A stretch of DNA of 64,000 nucleotides, taken from Planctomycetaceae bacterium (GTDB lineage: Bacteria; Planctomycetota; Planctomycetia; Planctomycetales; Planctomycetaceae). Where the stretch lies: contig JABURQ010000034.1 in the NCBI GenBank assembly GCA_014762625.1, forward strand, positions 1-64,000, given 5' to 3'. Position 1 is the first letter of the stretch, and every line of letters begins with the position of its first letter. The notes under the pieces were generated by a model. The model was not told the DNA's origin. It saw only the letters and a list, made by a program, of their open reading frames with translations, and did not search any database. Of this stretch, positions 1-8,373 are shown in pieces. Both the position numbers and the translations under genes were made by a program.

Positions 1-2
1 TC

Positions 3-179
3 TTTCTCGTTCTCAGCCGAGATGCCACAACGCATTTGCATTTGCTGGCGCGTCTGGGACAGATGATCCGCGTGCCGGAATTTTTACAGGAATTACGAGC
101 GACGGAAAGCCCGCTCGCGACGCTGAACCTGATTCGCAAAGCGGACGAGGAAATCAGTCAGCGAGGCACACGAAATTGA
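3..179 (+). CDS. PTS EIIA / PtsN-like protein, C-terminal end (partial)
   Basis: This is the 3' end of a gene that starts before the window. The open frame runs from the first complete codon at base 3 to a TGA at 177-179. The 58 visible residues carry the HLHLLARLGQMIR stretch, then PEFLQEL and a terminal helix. This is how the C-terminus of fructose/nitrogen-type PTS EIIA domains reads (a helix with H-x-x-x-L-A-R-L, then a short 'eFl..L..a..' segment). The family accepts phosphate from HPr-like proteins, either for sugar transport or, as PtsN, for regulation. The phosphorylated histidine lies upstream of the window and cannot be checked. The call rests on a short tail only. Confidence 0.55.
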   Translation, partial: FLVLSRDATTHLHLLARLGQMIRVPEFLQELRATESPLATLNLIRKADEEISQRGTRN

Positions 180-302
180 TGTCGTGCGGAGGTTGAGTGG
201 AGCCAATTGGAGAGCCCCCTTTTCCAGAATGTCTCGTTTGGATACCATAATTGATCGATTCTCCATTCTAGTTTTCCATTCAGTCAATCATTGTGAATAG
301 CT

Positions 303-1286
303 GTGTCTCAGTCGAACTCTCTTTCTGAATCTCCTTCAGAACAGGCAGAAGACCTTGGCGGTCATGAAACTCCGGAAAGCCGCGAGGCCGAACCGGATTC
401 CGGTGAAGAAACGCGCGAGCCCTGCCCGACTCCGCTCGAATGGCACGACATTCTCTCTCGCTTTATGAATGAAGCGGATCACTGGTATCTGGAGACGTCG
501 CTCGGTCAAATCCGCGGACGTACCTGGGGGAGCGGTCCCACGCTCTATTTTCTGAACGGAATGTCGGGAACTCACGAACTGTACGCTCTGGTGGTTTGGC
601 TCCTGCGCGAAGAGTACCGTTGCGTGGTGTTCGATTATCCTCGCACGGCGTCGGCAACCAAAGAGGCTCTGAGTGATCTGTTGCCTCAAGTCGCCCAATT
701 GCATGGGGAGACTGAGAACCTGTCGGTGATCACGCGAGACTTCGGTTTTCAAATTGCGCTGACATGTGCTCGTAAGCATCCCCGATTATTGAACACATTC
801 GTTTGTCAGACTCCCAGCGACGGCGTCTCTCTGACGAAAGCGGAACGTGTCCTGGCGACTCTAGGATGTAGGCTATCCGCAAAACTGAAACGCATCCCGG
901 GACGCCAGGCCATTCAACAACGCATCCACCGGGCCTGGTTTCCCCCTTACGATCCGTCTCGATTTAATTTCTATCTCGACAACACCGGAGAACAAGCGGT
1001 CTGTGGTATGGCTCAACGTTTCCTGATGCAGGCGGAGTCGCTTGACGAATGGACGGACGATGCTTTGCCTACCCAGACTCTCATTCTTCGGACTGAAGGG
1101 GAAACTCCCTACCAGACGCAAACAGCGGAGAAAATTCAGTCGATCTTTCCCGCCGCGCACACCGAATGGCTGCACACCAGTGGCCAACTGGCATTCCTCA
1201 CTCATCCTCACCGGTTGGTGAAATGCATCAAGGAATTTCTGAATCCAGAATCTCTTCCTGACCGATCAAGTTCGAGCCCATCATGA
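303..1286 (+). CDS. Maspardin-like alpha/beta-hydrolase-fold protein, probably non-classical or inactive
   Basis: This 327-residue protein begins at GTG 303. Its first ~45 residues are acidic and low in complexity; an alpha/beta-hydrolase fold follows. The segment [17 protein letters not shown] (residues 79-94) resembles the 'PPVSGTADVF' strand-loop of maspardin/SPG21. The late segment '[19 protein letters not shown]' resembles the maspardin 'LYPNARRAHLKTGGNFPYL' region. The nucleophile elbow, normally G-x-S-x-G, reads T-R-D-F-G (D146), and the position of the catalytic histidine appears to be Gln (about residue 295). An ordinary serine hydrolase activity is therefore unlikely; an adaptor role, as in maspardin, is an inference. 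The stop overlaps the start of the next gene by 4 bp (ATGA), so the two are probably translationally coupled. Confidence 0.65.
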   Translation: MSQSNSLSESPSEQAEDLGGHETPESREAEPDSGEETREPCPTPLEWHDILSRFMNEADHWYLETSLGQIRGRTWGSGPTLYFLNGMSGTHELYALVVWLLREEYRCVVFDYPRTASATKEALSDLLPQVAQLHGETENLSVITRDFGFQIALTCARKHPRLLNTFVCQTPSDGVSLTKAERVLATLGCRLSAKLKRIPGRQAIQQRIHRAWFPPYDPSRFNFYLDNTGEQAVCGMAQRFLMQAESLDEWTDDALPTQTLILRTEGETPYQTQTAEKIQSIFPAAHTEWLHTSGQLAFLTHPHRLVKCIKEFLNPESLPDRSSSSPS

Positions 1287-2020
1287 CCATCATTCCCGAG
1301 CTTCCCGAACCCCTGGATGTCATTGCGGTCGGCGCTCACCCCGACGACGTTGAAATCGCGGTTGGCGGGACGCTGGCGAAACTCGTCAAGCAGGGCTATC
1401 GCGTCGGATTGGTTGACTTGACTAATGGAGAACCAACACCGGGAAGCAGCGGTCCGGATGAACGAGCTCAAGAGGCCCGCGAGGCAGCGAAAGTTCTCGG
1501 ATTACAGATGCGAGAAACACTTTCTCTTCCGAATCGCTGGCTGTTTGATGGTATCGATGCTCGGATCGCCCTGGCCAGGCTCTTCCGTCGTCATCGACCG
1601 AAAATCGTGATGGGAATCGCCGACAAAACCCCGATGGCGAGTCCCGACCACTGGCAGGCGATGCAGATCACCGATGCAGCGATCTTTTATTCCCGTTTGA
1701 CGAAATGGGACGAAGAGTTCGAGCATTTGCCGCCGCATCGGATCGCCAAGCAAATCTGGTATCCGCTCGGCTTCCAGACGCTCCAGATTCCGGAGGGCGG
1801 GAGTCACCTGGTCGTCGATATTTCGGATACTCTAGATCAGAAGCTGGAAGCGATCCGCTGTTACCAGTCGCAGTTCCCTCCTGAGAAACAGCGAGTTTTT
1901 ACGATGGTGGAGAGTCATAACCGGATGTTTGGATACAGCGCCGGATTTGAAGCGGGGGAATTATTGGTCACCTCGACCACCCTCGGGGTGAAGGATTTGG
2001 TGAAAACGTTGCTGGATTAG
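1283..2020 (+). CDS. PIG-L/LmbE family deacetylase, BshB1-like
   Basis: This 245-residue protein has the zinc-binding AHPDDVE motif at residues 18-24 and a second metal/catalytic block around SPDHWQAMQ. These are hallmarks of N-acetylglucosaminyl deacetylases (LmbE/PIG-L). Its length and the conserved early glycine-rich turn after AHPDDVE fit BshB1, which deacetylates GlcNAc-malate in bacillithiol synthesis. Other substrates, such as N-acetyl sugar conjugates, cannot be excluded because bshA and bshC are not in view. The start overlaps the maspardin-like gene by 4 bp. The TAG stop lies inside the left end of a MITE-like repeat (2018-2182), so the C-terminus is defined by that element. Confidence 0.8.
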   Translation: MTIIPELPEPLDVIAVGAHPDDVEIAVGGTLAKLVKQGYRVGLVDLTNGEPTPGSSGPDERAQEAREAAKVLGLQMRETLSLPNRWLFDGIDARIALARLFRRHRPKIVMGIADKTPMASPDHWQAMQITDAAIFYSRLTKWDEEFEHLPPHRIAKQIWYPLGFQTLQIPEGGSHLVVDISDTLDQKLEAIRCYQSQFPPEKQRVFTMVESHNRMFGYSAGFEAGELLVTSTTLGVKDLVKTLLD

Positions 2021-2182
2021 CAGCCCGTTGAAAAACTCAATTTTACTGCGAATGGATTTTTGAGCTGAATCACCGCGTCACAAATTCTCGATGAATCATG
2101 GGATTCACCTGCGAATTTCTTCCTTGTGCTCATCTCAAAACTCTCATTCTCGCCAACAAATCCGTTTCTCAACACGCTGTTA
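2018..2182 (+). repeat. MITE-like repeat A, copy 1
   Basis: This is a ~165-bp element with imperfect terminal inverted repeats. The left end reads TAGCAGCCCGTTGAAAAAC, and the right end read in reverse is TAACAGCGTGTTGAGAAAC (15 of 19 match). TA flanks both ends. A second copy lies in the opposite orientation at 14991-15154 and agrees at roughly nine in ten positions by eye. It has no coding capacity. The left terminus supplies the stop codon of the preceding deacetylase gene. Confidence 0.85.
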
Positions 2183-2308
2183 AGGGACCCTATTAGCGAG
2201 GTCGGTAATTTTAAGGTTTTTTGGCAGGAAATCGTTGAGGGATTTGCGATTTATTGCGGAGTCGTCCACTATAGGAGCAATTGAGAAACCTTTCATAAAG
2301 TGAGAGTA

Positions 2309-3052
2309 ATGGTACAGCTGATCGGTGGATGCCTGTCTGTGACGGGTAATGTTCGCAAAAACAATGAAGACAGCTTTTACGCGGATGCGGAAAGCCGGTT
2401 CTTTCTCGTCGCTGACGGTATGGGGGGGCAGTCGGCTGGAGAGAAAGCCAGCGCTTTGGCGGTCAAAATGACTTCCGAAATGCTGGACCAGGATCTGGAT
2501 CGAGTGGCGGGGAATGACAAGAAAGTTATCCAACTCATCGATAAAGCCGTCGCCGAAGCGAATAGTGAGATTATGGCCCTGGGAGAATACGACCCGGCTC
2601 TGAGCAAAATGGGGACGACGCTGGTCTTCCTGATTCGTTCCGAAAACAGCTTGATCATCGGCGGTGTGGGGGACAGTCGCGTCTATCGTTTGCACAGGGG
2701 AAAGATGGACCAGGTGACCACAGATCATTCCCTCACGCAGGCGCTCCTCGACGCCGGAACGATCTCCCCCGAGGAGGCTGAAAATCATCGTTACCGCAAT
2801 ATGCTTTACCGGTATCTCGGCTGTAAGGAAGGTGGCTCGGGAACCAATGCGGAACGGATTGAACTGGTGGCGGGAGATCGCTACTTGCTCTGTTCGGATG
2901 GAGTCTGCGATGGTCTCGGTGATGAAGGCATCAAGAAGTTGGTCTCTGAAACCGAGTCTCCTCAGGAAGCGGCCGAGAAAATCGTTCAAGCGGCACTCGA
3001 CGGCGGATCGAGCGACAATATTACCTGTGTCGTGCTGCACGCGGTCGAATAA
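2309..3052 (+). CDS. PP2C-family protein serine/threonine phosphatase
   Basis: This ~247-residue protein has the full set of PP2C motifs in order: NNEDSF near the N-terminus, VADGMGGQSAGE (metal site), GDSRVYRL, TTDHSLTQAL, LLCSDGVCDGL and DNITCVV at the end. It should be an Mn/Mg-dependent phosphatase acting on phospho-Ser/Thr, most likely as the partner of Hanks-type kinases, which planctomycetes have in number. No transmembrane segment is seen, so a cytoplasmic location is expected. ATG 2309 is preferred; an in-frame GTG at 2300 would add three residues. Neither start has a strong ribosome-binding site. No kinase gene lies next to it in this window. Confidence 0.9.
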   Translation: MVQLIGGCLSVTGNVRKNNEDSFYADAESRFFLVADGMGGQSAGEKASALAVKMTSEMLDQDLDRVAGNDKKVIQLIDKAVAEANSEIMALGEYDPALSKMGTTLVFLIRSENSLIIGGVGDSRVYRLHRGKMDQVTTDHSLTQALLDAGTISPEEAENHRYRNMLYRYLGCKEGGSGTNAERIELVAGDRYLLCSDGVCDGLGDEGIKKLVSETESPQEAAEKIVQAALDGGSSDNITCVVLHAVE

Positions 3053-3094
3053 ATCTCGCAATCACTCTTGGAAACACGCTGGAGATGTCGGCAC

Positions 3095-4633
3095 ATGATC
3101 GCTCGTGTTTTCTGGCCGACGGTGATCGCAAGCGTCCTTCTCTCCATCTACCTGTTTCTCTTTTCCTCCATTCCACTGGGAGTTCCCGGCGAGTGGGAAT
3201 GGCCGCGCGTGGACTGGTCTCCGGCTGACGGAACAAATTTTTTATTGATCGGCCTGGCGGTCTGTTTGCCGGCGAGTCTCGGCTGGTGGGGATTTGTTCG
3301 TTGGGGGGCCCATCGCCTTGAGAGCACGACGGGACAAACTCCGCTTCTGCTGGCGTTGATGGTTCTTGGGGGGGGGCTGCTCGTCAATGTTTTTCAGATT
3401 CTGCCGGCACAAACCGCTTTTCCCAAAAGCTGGGTTCTGTACTATCCCAATATGTCGGGGTATTACCATCTAGCCCGTTACGAAATCGAGACGACTGAAG
3501 AATTTCTCGCCACTTATGAGGACCGCATGGCGGAAGGAGACGTCCTCCATATTGGAACGCATCCGCCGGGTTTGTTTCTGGTGAATCGCGGGTTGTGGAA
3601 TCTTTGCCGGACTTCCCCTGCCCTGACGCAAACTGTGAACAATCTAATGTTCGGCACCACACAAGATCAATTCGATCAACTCGAACAGAATCAGCGGTCG
3701 GCCGGTCATGCGGTTTCCGATACCGACCGAGCGGCGGTCTGGCTTTCGATGTTACTGACGGAACTCATCTCAGTTGGGACTGTCATTCCCTTGTTCTGGT
3801 TGATGTGTCGGTATGTCTCTCGCGAAACCGCCTGGTTGACCGCCGCGTTCTGGCCGCTGGTCCCCGCTCTGTCGGTCTTCCTGCCGAAATCAGATACGAT
3901 TTTTCCCTGCTTGGGAGTTCTGTTCCTGTCTCTGTGGGTCAGTTCTGAAGAATCTCGCAGTCCCGGAAGAGCAGCCTTGGCGGGTCTCGTCTTTTGGTGC
4001 GGCTCCATGTTGTCGCTGGCTCTGGTACCGATTGGTTTGATCGCCGGCGTCTCTTCGCTTTGGAGGGTTGTGCGTACGCGATTTCATTCTACTGAGGAAA
4101 TGGATGTGCCGCGGTCAGAACCCTGGAAACCGATGATGGTCACCGCCGGCGTGAGCGTTTCCGTGTTTTTAGCGCTGACTCTCTTGATGGGCTTTTTGTT
4201 CGATCTCAATCTCTTTTCTGTCTGGCTGTGGAACTACCGAAATCACGCCGCGTTCTACGATCAGTTCACACGGACCTATGGCACCTGGTTGTGGGTGAAT
4301 CTGTCGGAGACGTTCTTTGCGGTAGGGGCTCCGTTGGTCATTGCGGCTGTTGGCGGCGTGATGACCTCAATTCGCTCAGCACGTCCGACCTATCCTCTCC
4401 TCTGCGGAAGCCTGATCGTCTGGGGGGCCATTTGGTTGAGCGGAAAGAATTCGGGAGAAGCCGCCCGTTTGTGGCTGGTCTTTTTCCCCATTGTATTCCT
4501 GTGGGCGGCCCGATTCCTGGAAAATATTCCCGGCGAAAATCGAGAGCGCCAGAAATTTGCGTTAAGACTACTCGGCTTCCAGTTGGTGATTTGCGTGGTG
4601 ACGGTACTTCGCGTCAAAGGCTTTTTTATCTGA
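3095..4633 (+). CDS. Polytopic membrane protein, GT-C glycosyltransferase-like
   Basis: This ~512-residue protein has about ten hydrophobic segments. After the second or third segment comes a large loop with YYPNMSGYYHLARYE and then HIGTHPPGLFL. The HPPG motif following an extended loop is typical of GT-C membrane mannosyl-/arabinosyltransferase-type proteins (PMT/ArnT-like), which use polyprenyl-phosphate sugars. The substrate is unknown, and the family assignment rests on topology plus this motif. ATG 3095 is chosen because GGAG at 3081-3084 is well placed; an upstream in-frame start would add nine non-hydrophobic residues. The gene lies 42 bp after the PP2C gene in the same direction. Confidence 0.6.
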   Translation: MIARVFWPTVIASVLLSIYLFLFSSIPLGVPGEWEWPRVDWSPADGTNFLLIGLAVCLPASLGWWGFVRWGAHRLESTTGQTPLLLALMVLGGGLLVNVFQILPAQTAFPKSWVLYYPNMSGYYHLARYEIETTEEFLATYEDRMAEGDVLHIGTHPPGLFLVNRGLWNLCRTSPALTQTVNNLMFGTTQDQFDQLEQNQRSAGHAVSDTDRAAVWLSMLLTELISVGTVIPLFWLMCRYVSRETAWLTAAFWPLVPALSVFLPKSDTIFPCLGVLFLSLWVSSEESRSPGRAALAGLVFWCGSMLSLALVPIGLIAGVSSLWRVVRTRFHSTEEMDVPRSEPWKPMMVTAGVSVSVFLALTLLMGFLFDLNLFSVWLWNYRNHAAFYDQFTRTYGTWLWVNLSETFFAVGAPLVIAAVGGVMTSIRSARPTYPLLCGSLIVWGAIWLSGKNSGEAARLWLVFFPIVFLWAARFLENIPGENRERQKFALRLLGFQLVICVVTVLRVKGFFI

Positions 4634-4638
4634 TCAGT

Positions 4639-5010
4639 TTATTGGGCACTTTCGACATCGGGGCGCAATTTCTTCGCTTCACGCAGGTAAACGTGAACAA
4701 TGTCCTGCTGTGATTTTTCGGTATTGACGTGGAGCAGGATTCGGATGCATTGAGGAAGGCTTCCGGGGACGGAAATCTCACTCGCGCACAACAGCGGAAC
4801 GTGATTCATTCCCAGAGTACGGGCCGCTTCGGCGGGGAATGTCGAGCAGAGATCGGTCGTGGTTGTAAATATTGCAGAAACGATTTCTTCAAACGAATCA
4901 ATTTCGTTTCGCTGCAAGATTTCCTGCAGCAATTCCCGGGTCGCTTCCAGAACCAGTTCGGGTCGGTCCTCCTCAACGGAAGTAGCTCCCCGAATCCCTC
5001 GCAAACTCAT
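4639..5010 (-). CDS. aroH: Chorismate mutase, AroH type
   Basis: This 123-residue protein has the monofunctional AroH fold signature: [15 protein letters not shown] at the start, then [48 protein letters not shown] and [12 protein letters not shown]. Length and order match Bacillus-type AroH closely. The enzyme converts chorismate to prephenate for Phe/Tyr synthesis and works as a trimer in the cytoplasm. The conserved active-site Arg and Glu regions (RGIRGA; the Arg in [10 protein letters not shown]) are present. It is convergent with the GT-C-like gene, with 5 bp between the stops. Confidence 0.93.
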   Translation of the reverse strand: MSLRGIRGATSVEEDRPELVLEATRELLQEILQRNEIDSFEEIVSAIFTTTTDLCSTFPAEAARTLGMNHVPLLCASEISVPGSLPQCIRILLHVNTEKSQQDIVHVYLREAKKLRPDVESAQ

Positions 5011-5349
5011 AATATGTATTCCGGATCAAGAAAACAGTTTCGTTGTATCGTGTGGTGAGTTAACGGCTTACGCGACCGTCGGTTCAGTTGTTAAGGATGG
5101 CGAAGTCCTTACGATAGCCGATTCAAAGTCCTCCGCAAAGCCTGCTCGGGAAGATCCCGCCGGATGAGTTTCCCGCGAGGAATAAAAAGGATCCATCCCC
5201 TTGCCTGGATTGACCTTGCAGTGAAATGACATTTTGCGATATTTAGCACCTGACTGACTGCGCATGGATGCCGGTTCCAGTCTTCCCATACCTATCATTT
5301 CGGGTTTTTCCCGACCATTCTCCCTCGCGACTGACAAGGATGTCTTCCT
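5011..5349. other. Intergenic region between aroH and lpxD
   Basis: This 339-base stretch lies between divergent genes and should hold the promoters of both. A small reverse-strand open frame is present, but its composition looks like random reading (Arg/Ser/Met mix, no motif), so it is not called. No repeat or terminator is evident. Confidence 0.4.
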
Positions 5350-6423
5350 ATGCCCAAAACCGCTGGTGAACTTGCCGACCTGTTGCAGGCGCAGTGTTTG
5401 GGTTCCTCCGATCGCGAGGTATCCGGGGTATGCACATTAGGTCAAATCGCACCAGGCAAACTGACATTTTATAAAGACACCAAATCGCTGAAAGGGCTCG
5501 AATCGTGTGAAGGGGCGACAATTCTTGTGGCCTCTTCCTGGGCTGAGCAGCTTGCGGATCGCTCGGAGTGCAGTTGGATTCTGGTTGAAGATCCGCATTC
5601 CGCGTTTCTGGAACTCATTCCGGAGTTTCTAGAGATTTCATCACCTCGCAAGGTCGGCATCTCGACCGAAGCCAGGATTGCATCCTCCGCCTCGATCGGT
5701 GCTGAGACTCAGGTTCACGCCGGGGCAACCATCGAAGAAGAAGTTACCGTCGGCGAGCGTTGCGAGATTCATCCGGGAGTCGTTATCGGACGCGGGACGA
5801 CGATCGGAGATGATTGCTTGATCTATCCGAATGTCGTGATTTACCCAGGGATGGAGATCCGCAACCGCGTCATTCTGCATGCGAACTGCGTGATTGGAGC
5901 GGATGGTTTCGGGTACCACCAGAAAGCGGGACGTCACGTCAAAATCCCACATTACGGGAATGTCGTGCTGGAGGATGACGTGGAGGTGGGGGCCTGTTCG
6001 ACGATCGACCGGGGATTTCTCGATTCCACACGAATCGGAACCGGCAGCAAAATCGATAACCAGGTGATGGTGGCCCACAATTGCGAATTGGGGCCGCACA
6101 ATATCCTCGTCTCACAAGTTGGCTTTGCCGGCTCCATTACCACCGGTGCTTACGTCGTCTGTGCGGGCCAGGTTGGTGTCGCCGACCATGTCCACTTGGG
6201 GGAGGGAGCGGTGTTCGGCGCGAAGGCGGGAATCCACAAGGATATGCCGGGAGGAGAAACCTATCTCGGAGCTCCCGCCATTCCGGAAGCCGAAGCAATC
6301 CGTCAGGTGATGGCGGCCCGCAAGCTTCCCGAGATGCGCTCGCAACTGAAAAAAATGGAAAAGCAGCTGCAAACGTTACAAAAACAGTTAGACAATGACG
6401 AATCACAAACACCTGCCGCCTGA
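5350..6423 (+). CDS. lpxD: UDP-3-O-acylglucosamine N-acyltransferase LpxD
   Basis: This 357-residue protein has an N-terminal uridine-binding domain (residues ~1-100, with the LpxD 'G..tl..a.pg.ltFy.d' pattern), then a left-handed beta-helix of hexapeptide repeats (~100-310). A C-terminal coiled-coil/helical tail rich in Leu, Lys and Gln follows (~325-350). Key positions are visible: GADGFGY, STIDRG and the catalytic-His block DNQVMVAHNCELG (His about residue 242). It transfers a hydroxyacyl chain from ACP to UDP-3-O-acyl-glucosamine in lipid A synthesis. The gene overlaps or abuts lpxI downstream, so the two lipid A steps are probably co-transcribed. Confidence 0.93.
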   Translation: MPKTAGELADLLQAQCLGSSDREVSGVCTLGQIAPGKLTFYKDTKSLKGLESCEGATILVASSWAEQLADRSECSWILVEDPHSAFLELIPEFLEISSPRKVGISTEARIASSASIGAETQVHAGATIEEEVTVGERCEIHPGVVIGRGTTIGDDCLIYPNVVIYPGMEIRNRVILHANCVIGADGFGYHQKAGRHVKIPHYGNVVLEDDVEVGACSTIDRGFLDSTRIGTGSKIDNQVMVAHNCELGPHNILVSQVGFAGSITTGAYVVCAGQVGVADHVHLGEGAVFGAKAGIHKDMPGGETYLGAPAIPEAEAIRQVMAARKLPEMRSQLKKMEKQLQTLQKQLDNDESQTPAA

Positions 6424-7330
6424 CATTATTCCTATGTCGCAGGATACACAACAGAATCCCTATCGCGTACCTACCAAACGGATCGGTCTGCTGGCTGGTG
6501 CGGGACGCTTCCCTATTATCTTCGCGGAAGCCGCACGCCGACAGGGGCACGAGATCGTCACATACGGTCCAACCGGGATGGTGTCGGAAGAATTGCGCGA
6601 TCTCAGTCACTACATGTACGTCGGGTCGCTGGGGCGGATCGGGAAGGCGATTTCGATCTTTAAGCGCAAACAGGTAAGTTCGGTGGTGATGGCGGGCAAG
6701 ATCGAAAAACGAGTCCTGTTGCATCCTTTCAACTGGCTTCGCCACCTGCCCGATTGGCGGGCCGTTCACATGATGTGGAAGTATGCCCGACGCGATCGGA
6801 AAGACGACACCATGTTACTCGCAGTCATCAAGGAATTTGCCCGCGATAATCTGAATTTTGAATCCGCCCTGGAATATTGCCCGGAGTTACTCGTGACACA
6901 CGGATTTCTGACCAAAAGGCACCCCTCTTCGTCTCAGTGGAAAGACATCAACTTCGGCTGGGAGCTCGCCAAGGAAATGGGACGCCTCGATGTCGGACAG
7001 TCGGTCGTCGTCGCGGAACGGGCGGTCGTGGCGGTCGAGGCGATCGAAGGGACCGATGAATGTATTCGGCGGGCGGGCCAATTATGCCGTAAGGGGGGAT
7101 TTACAGTCGTCAAGGTCGCCAAGCCCGATCAAGACATGCGATTTGACGTCCCGACAATTGGGTTGCAAACCATCCAGACTATGCACGAAGCGGGCGGGCG
7201 CGTGTTGGCGATTGAAAGCGGCAAGACGATCGTTCTCGATCAGGATGAGGTGTATGCCTTGGCCAATAAGCTTGGGATCGCGATTGTTTCGCTGAACGCG
7301 AACGAATCGGAATTGCGGATCGCTTCTTAG
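6395..7330 (+). CDS. lpxI: UDP-2,3-diacylglucosamine pyrophosphatase LpxI
   Basis: This ~300-residue protein matches the LpxI family (DUF1009): IGLLAGAGRFPIIFAEAARRQGHEIV near the start, VVMAGKIEKR in the middle, ARRDRKDDTMLLAVI, and the C-terminal KVAKPDQDMRFDVPTIGLQTI. LpxI hydrolyses UDP-2,3-diacylglucosamine to lipid X, replacing LpxH. The frame is open from ATG 6395, which would overlap lpxD by 29 bp. ATG 6434 (MSQDTQ) is an alternative that removes the overlap. The family core begins after both, and neither start has a convincing ribosome-binding site. The TAG stop lies within the left end of MITE-like repeat B. Confidence 0.9.
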   Translation: MTNHKHLPPDIIPMSQDTQQNPYRVPTKRIGLLAGAGRFPIIFAEAARRQGHEIVTYGPTGMVSEELRDLSHYMYVGSLGRIGKAISIFKRKQVSSVVMAGKIEKRVLLHPFNWLRHLPDWRAVHMMWKYARRDRKDDTMLLAVIKEFARDNLNFESALEYCPELLVTHGFLTKRHPSSSQWKDINFGWELAKEMGRLDVGQSVVVAERAVVAVEAIEGTDECIRRAGQLCRKGGFTVVKVAKPDQDMRFDVPTIGLQTIQTMHEAGGRVLAIESGKTIVLDQDEVYALANKLGIAIVSLNANESELRIAS

Positions 7331-7493
7331 AGCTTGTCTTCTAATTTGCTTTCGAGGCGAGAATGAGCAACTTGTTGCTCGATTGAGGCGGTCGAAACAG
7401 TCGAATCCCCCAGATTCGACGATGCAGACCAACGAAAAGCGGGTGACTGGCTTGCCATTCGTAGCCAAAATGGAATTTGAAGACAGGCTCTTA
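7327..7493 (+). repeat. MITE-like repeat B with 20-bp terminal inverted repeats
   Basis: This ~167-bp non-coding element is bounded by TTAGAGCTTGTCTTCTAATT on the left and, read in reverse from the right end, TAAGAGCCTGTCTTCAAATT. Both ends are flanked by TTA. Two internal hairpins are visible: one with GAGCAA/TTGCTC arms at about 7365-7380, another with TCGAAT/ATTCGA arms around 7400-7420. GAGC-type tips and a 3-bp TNA target are reminiscent of IS5-family (ISL2/IS1031-like) elements; this is inference from memory. Only one copy is seen in the window. Confidence 0.75.
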
Positions 7494-7519
7494 GCGAGCT
7501 GTTGAAGTGGCTCGGCGAA

Positions 7520-7939
7520 TTATTCGTTCTCGTCGATGATCGGAAAATCGGCGACGCTATCCTCGTCGAACCCTTCGCCTTTCAACGGCGGACGGGTGGG
7601 AATGACTTCCGTCCGATCTCCATGCCCGACGATTTCAGGCCCTTCTTGTTCTGTGGGGCCCAGATGGACTTTATATTTCACACTGGCAAAAGCGAGCTCG
7701 TCACCGGGAAGCAAGGCTCCACGAGTCACACGCTGACCATTGACGCGGGTTCCGTTGGTGCTGCCGAGGTCACGCACGAACAAAAGTCCGTCAGTTTTCG
7801 AAATCACGCTGTGTATTTTGGAGATGCTGTCGCTGGGAATTACCAGGTCGCAGACCTCGGGACGACGCCCGACGACGGTGATGTCCTGGGTGATCCGAAT
7901 TGTTCGATCTCCTTTGTCGGAAATAAGTTGCGCGAGCAT
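7520..7939 (-). CDS. FHA-domain protein
   Basis: This is a ~139-residue protein that is almost entirely one forkhead-associated domain. It has VVGRRPEVCDLVIPS (GR at the start of the phosphothreonine-binding loop), SISKIHSVI (the S-x-x-H core), and LGSTNGTRVNGQRV, followed by an acidic/proline tail. FHA domains bind phospho-Thr peptides, so a role in Ser/Thr kinase signalling is likely. The frame stays open upstream to a TTG at 8104. ATG 7939 is preferred because GGAAAG lies 7 bases before it and because MLAQLI directly precedes the domain, as I recall for related planctomycete proteins. Confidence 0.85.
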   Translation of the reverse strand: MLAQLISDKGDRTIRITQDITVVGRRPEVCDLVIPSDSISKIHSVISKTDGLLFVRDLGSTNGTRVNGQRVTRGALLPGDELAFASVKYKVHLGPTEQEGPEIVGHGDRTEVIPTRPPLKGEGFDEDSVADFPIIDENE

Positions 7940-8373
7940 CGGCGATCTTTCCAGAACGTTAGGCAGTCGATTCCACAGGGAACATAGTTCGTAAACTCTT
8001 GCTTGAGCAATTGTTGCCTCTCTTCGGTGGTGAGTCAAGAACGTGTTCTCGTCGCGGAAGGCGGAATGAGACCGTTCATCCGTATAATCCTCAGGAACCG
8101 GCAAATTGCCGTTGCCTTGACGGCAGATACGACGATAGCTAGTCTCTCAAACTCCAGGCAGCCCGTTTGATATGGCCCGGGTTGCATTCCGTTCCGAAGG
8201 CCGCTTGGTTGTCGCAACTCTTTGTTGCTCCTGATGATGAGACAACCCGGCAAGACAATTTGCGGTGGCTCGGAGCTTGAGTGAGACCATTCGGATCCGC
8301 TCCCGATTTGTATTCGCCTCCAGAGGGAGGGTTCGGGCGGACATTGTTTTGAGACAATACAAAGGAAATTTCG
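7940..8373. other. Divergent intergenic region between the FHA gene and ppdK
   Basis: This region of about 430 bases should hold the promoters for both genes. An AAAGGA ribosome-binding site lies just before the ppdK ATG. An open frame reading into it from the FHA gene is judged an upstream extension rather than coding sequence. No repeat is recognised. Confidence 0.4.

Noticed and set aside
2180..3061. Long reverse-strand frame opposite the PP2C gene
   Set aside because: A shadow of the PP2C gene, which has all family motifs on the plus strand.
5068..5337. Reverse-strand 89-residue frame upstream of lpxD
   Set aside because: No motif, no ribosome-binding site, and random-like composition in an expected promoter region.
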